The notes under the pieces: generated by a model
Databases searched by the model: none
Seen by the model: only the letters and a program-made list of their open reading frames with translations
What the model was told of the DNA's origin: nothing
Shown here: positions 30,825 through 30,971 of the stretch, in pieces
How the letters are laid out: every line of letters starts with the position of its first letter
Position numbering within the stretch: the first letter of the stretch is position 1
Made by a program: the position numbers and the translations under genes
Virus record (IMG/VR): IMGVR_UViG_3300035670_000916
Location: 1 to 30,971 of that record
DNA: 30,971 nt
Source of the DNA: a virus
Reading direction: 5' to 3' (one strand)

Positions 30825-30971
30825 GCAACCTCATCCCCACCATGTGTTGACAGTCACAACCATTACAATCATCGTGGAAGAACTCAGCCTGCTTGAACGC
30901 AGCCTCAGCATCCCTCAACTTATCGTCAGCCTTCAACCCAAGGCCACGCTTATTCAACTCTCCACCAGTCT
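30817..30971 (-). CDS. C-terminal part of a Cys-rich hypothetical protein (partial)
   Basis: The frame enters from the right edge on the minus strand and stops at TGA 30819-30817, giving 50 visible residues. A helix (ADDKLRDAEAAFKQAEFF) precedes HDDCNGCDCQHM, whose three Cys and two His are close together and could bind metal. The stop overlaps the ATG of the next gene, which ties it to the same operon. The start is outside the window. Confidence 0.5.
   Translation of the reverse strand, partial: TGGELNKRGLGLKADDKLRDAEAAFKQAEFFHDDCNGCDCQHMVGMRLHD

Noticed and set aside
1-30971. CRISPR array, insertion sequence, integrase or attachment site
   Set aside because: No regularly spaced direct repeats with unique spacers, no transposase or recombinase motifs, and no terminal inverted repeats with target duplications were found. 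The only tandem repeats are within the collagen-like and glycine-rich genes.

Overview
The window is part of a double-stranded DNA tailed-phage genome. I see no integrase, repressor, plasmid gene or chromosomal housekeeping gene. Genes are tightly packed: most junctions overlap by 1 to 11 bases (ATGA, GTGA, TAATG), GTG starts are frequent, and the largest space without a protein gene is about 250 bases. The major capsid protein looks like the N4-gp56 family. A very large (1859-residue) virion-type protein, a nozzle-like 650-residue protein and the absence of any visible tape-measure or tail-sheath gene point to a short-tailed (podovirus-like) particle. The r1t-type holin, the membrane/coiled-coil protein beside it, the split CHC2/TOPRIM primase and a possible leaderless promoter are reminiscent of phages of Actinobacteria. 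The 128-residue protein at 15449 resembles proteins I associate with aquatic (cyanophage and other marine or freshwater) phages. An aquatic actinobacterial host is therefore an inference, not something the sequence proves.

Layout. Positions 1-9489 (+): the tail end of an unknown gene, three small genes, the 1859-residue protein and three helical, probably capsid-internal proteins. Positions 9490-9705: a non-coding spacer with a terminator-like hairpin and a tRNA-like acceptor/T-arm fold. Positions 9706-11174: scaffold and major capsid protein, followed by a hairpin terminator. Positions 11244-22000: connector candidates, a collagen-like fibre, three homologous glycine-rich adhesin modules plus a fourth diverged copy, a glycosyltransferase, a nozzle-like protein, then two membrane proteins of the lysis cassette. 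Positions 21993-22472: an M15-like endolysin, followed by a strong terminator. Positions 22625-23002 (-): an endonuclease VII-type HNH nuclease, driven by a near-consensus promoter in a divergent control region (23003-23167). Positions 23168-28669 (+): the replication/recombination operon, with a nuclease split in two, a zinc-containing protein, a structured tRNA-like RNA, a RecA-fold/DnaB-like ATPase, a Holliday-junction-resolvase-like nuclease, a primase split over two frames, a metallophosphoesterase and a sigma-like HTH protein. Positions 28617-30971 (-): a convergent operon with a DUF115-like protein, a second glycosyltransferase and three small genes, the last cut by the window end.

The genes fit one lytic programme. 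The early operon replicates DNA with a helicase and primase and processes it with nucleases. The late operon builds the capsid, the injection machinery and a chemically unusual adhesin set made of collagen-like and polyglycine modules. Two glycosyltransferase loci may decorate the virion or the host surface. Holin and endolysin end the cycle.

The most unusual item is the 226-base element at 24419-24644. It combines a perfect 7-bp acceptor-like stem, a D-arm-like hairpin and a textbook T-arm with a roughly 170-base centre. That centre can form an H-type pseudoknot and a kissing-loop contact where an anticodon arm should be.
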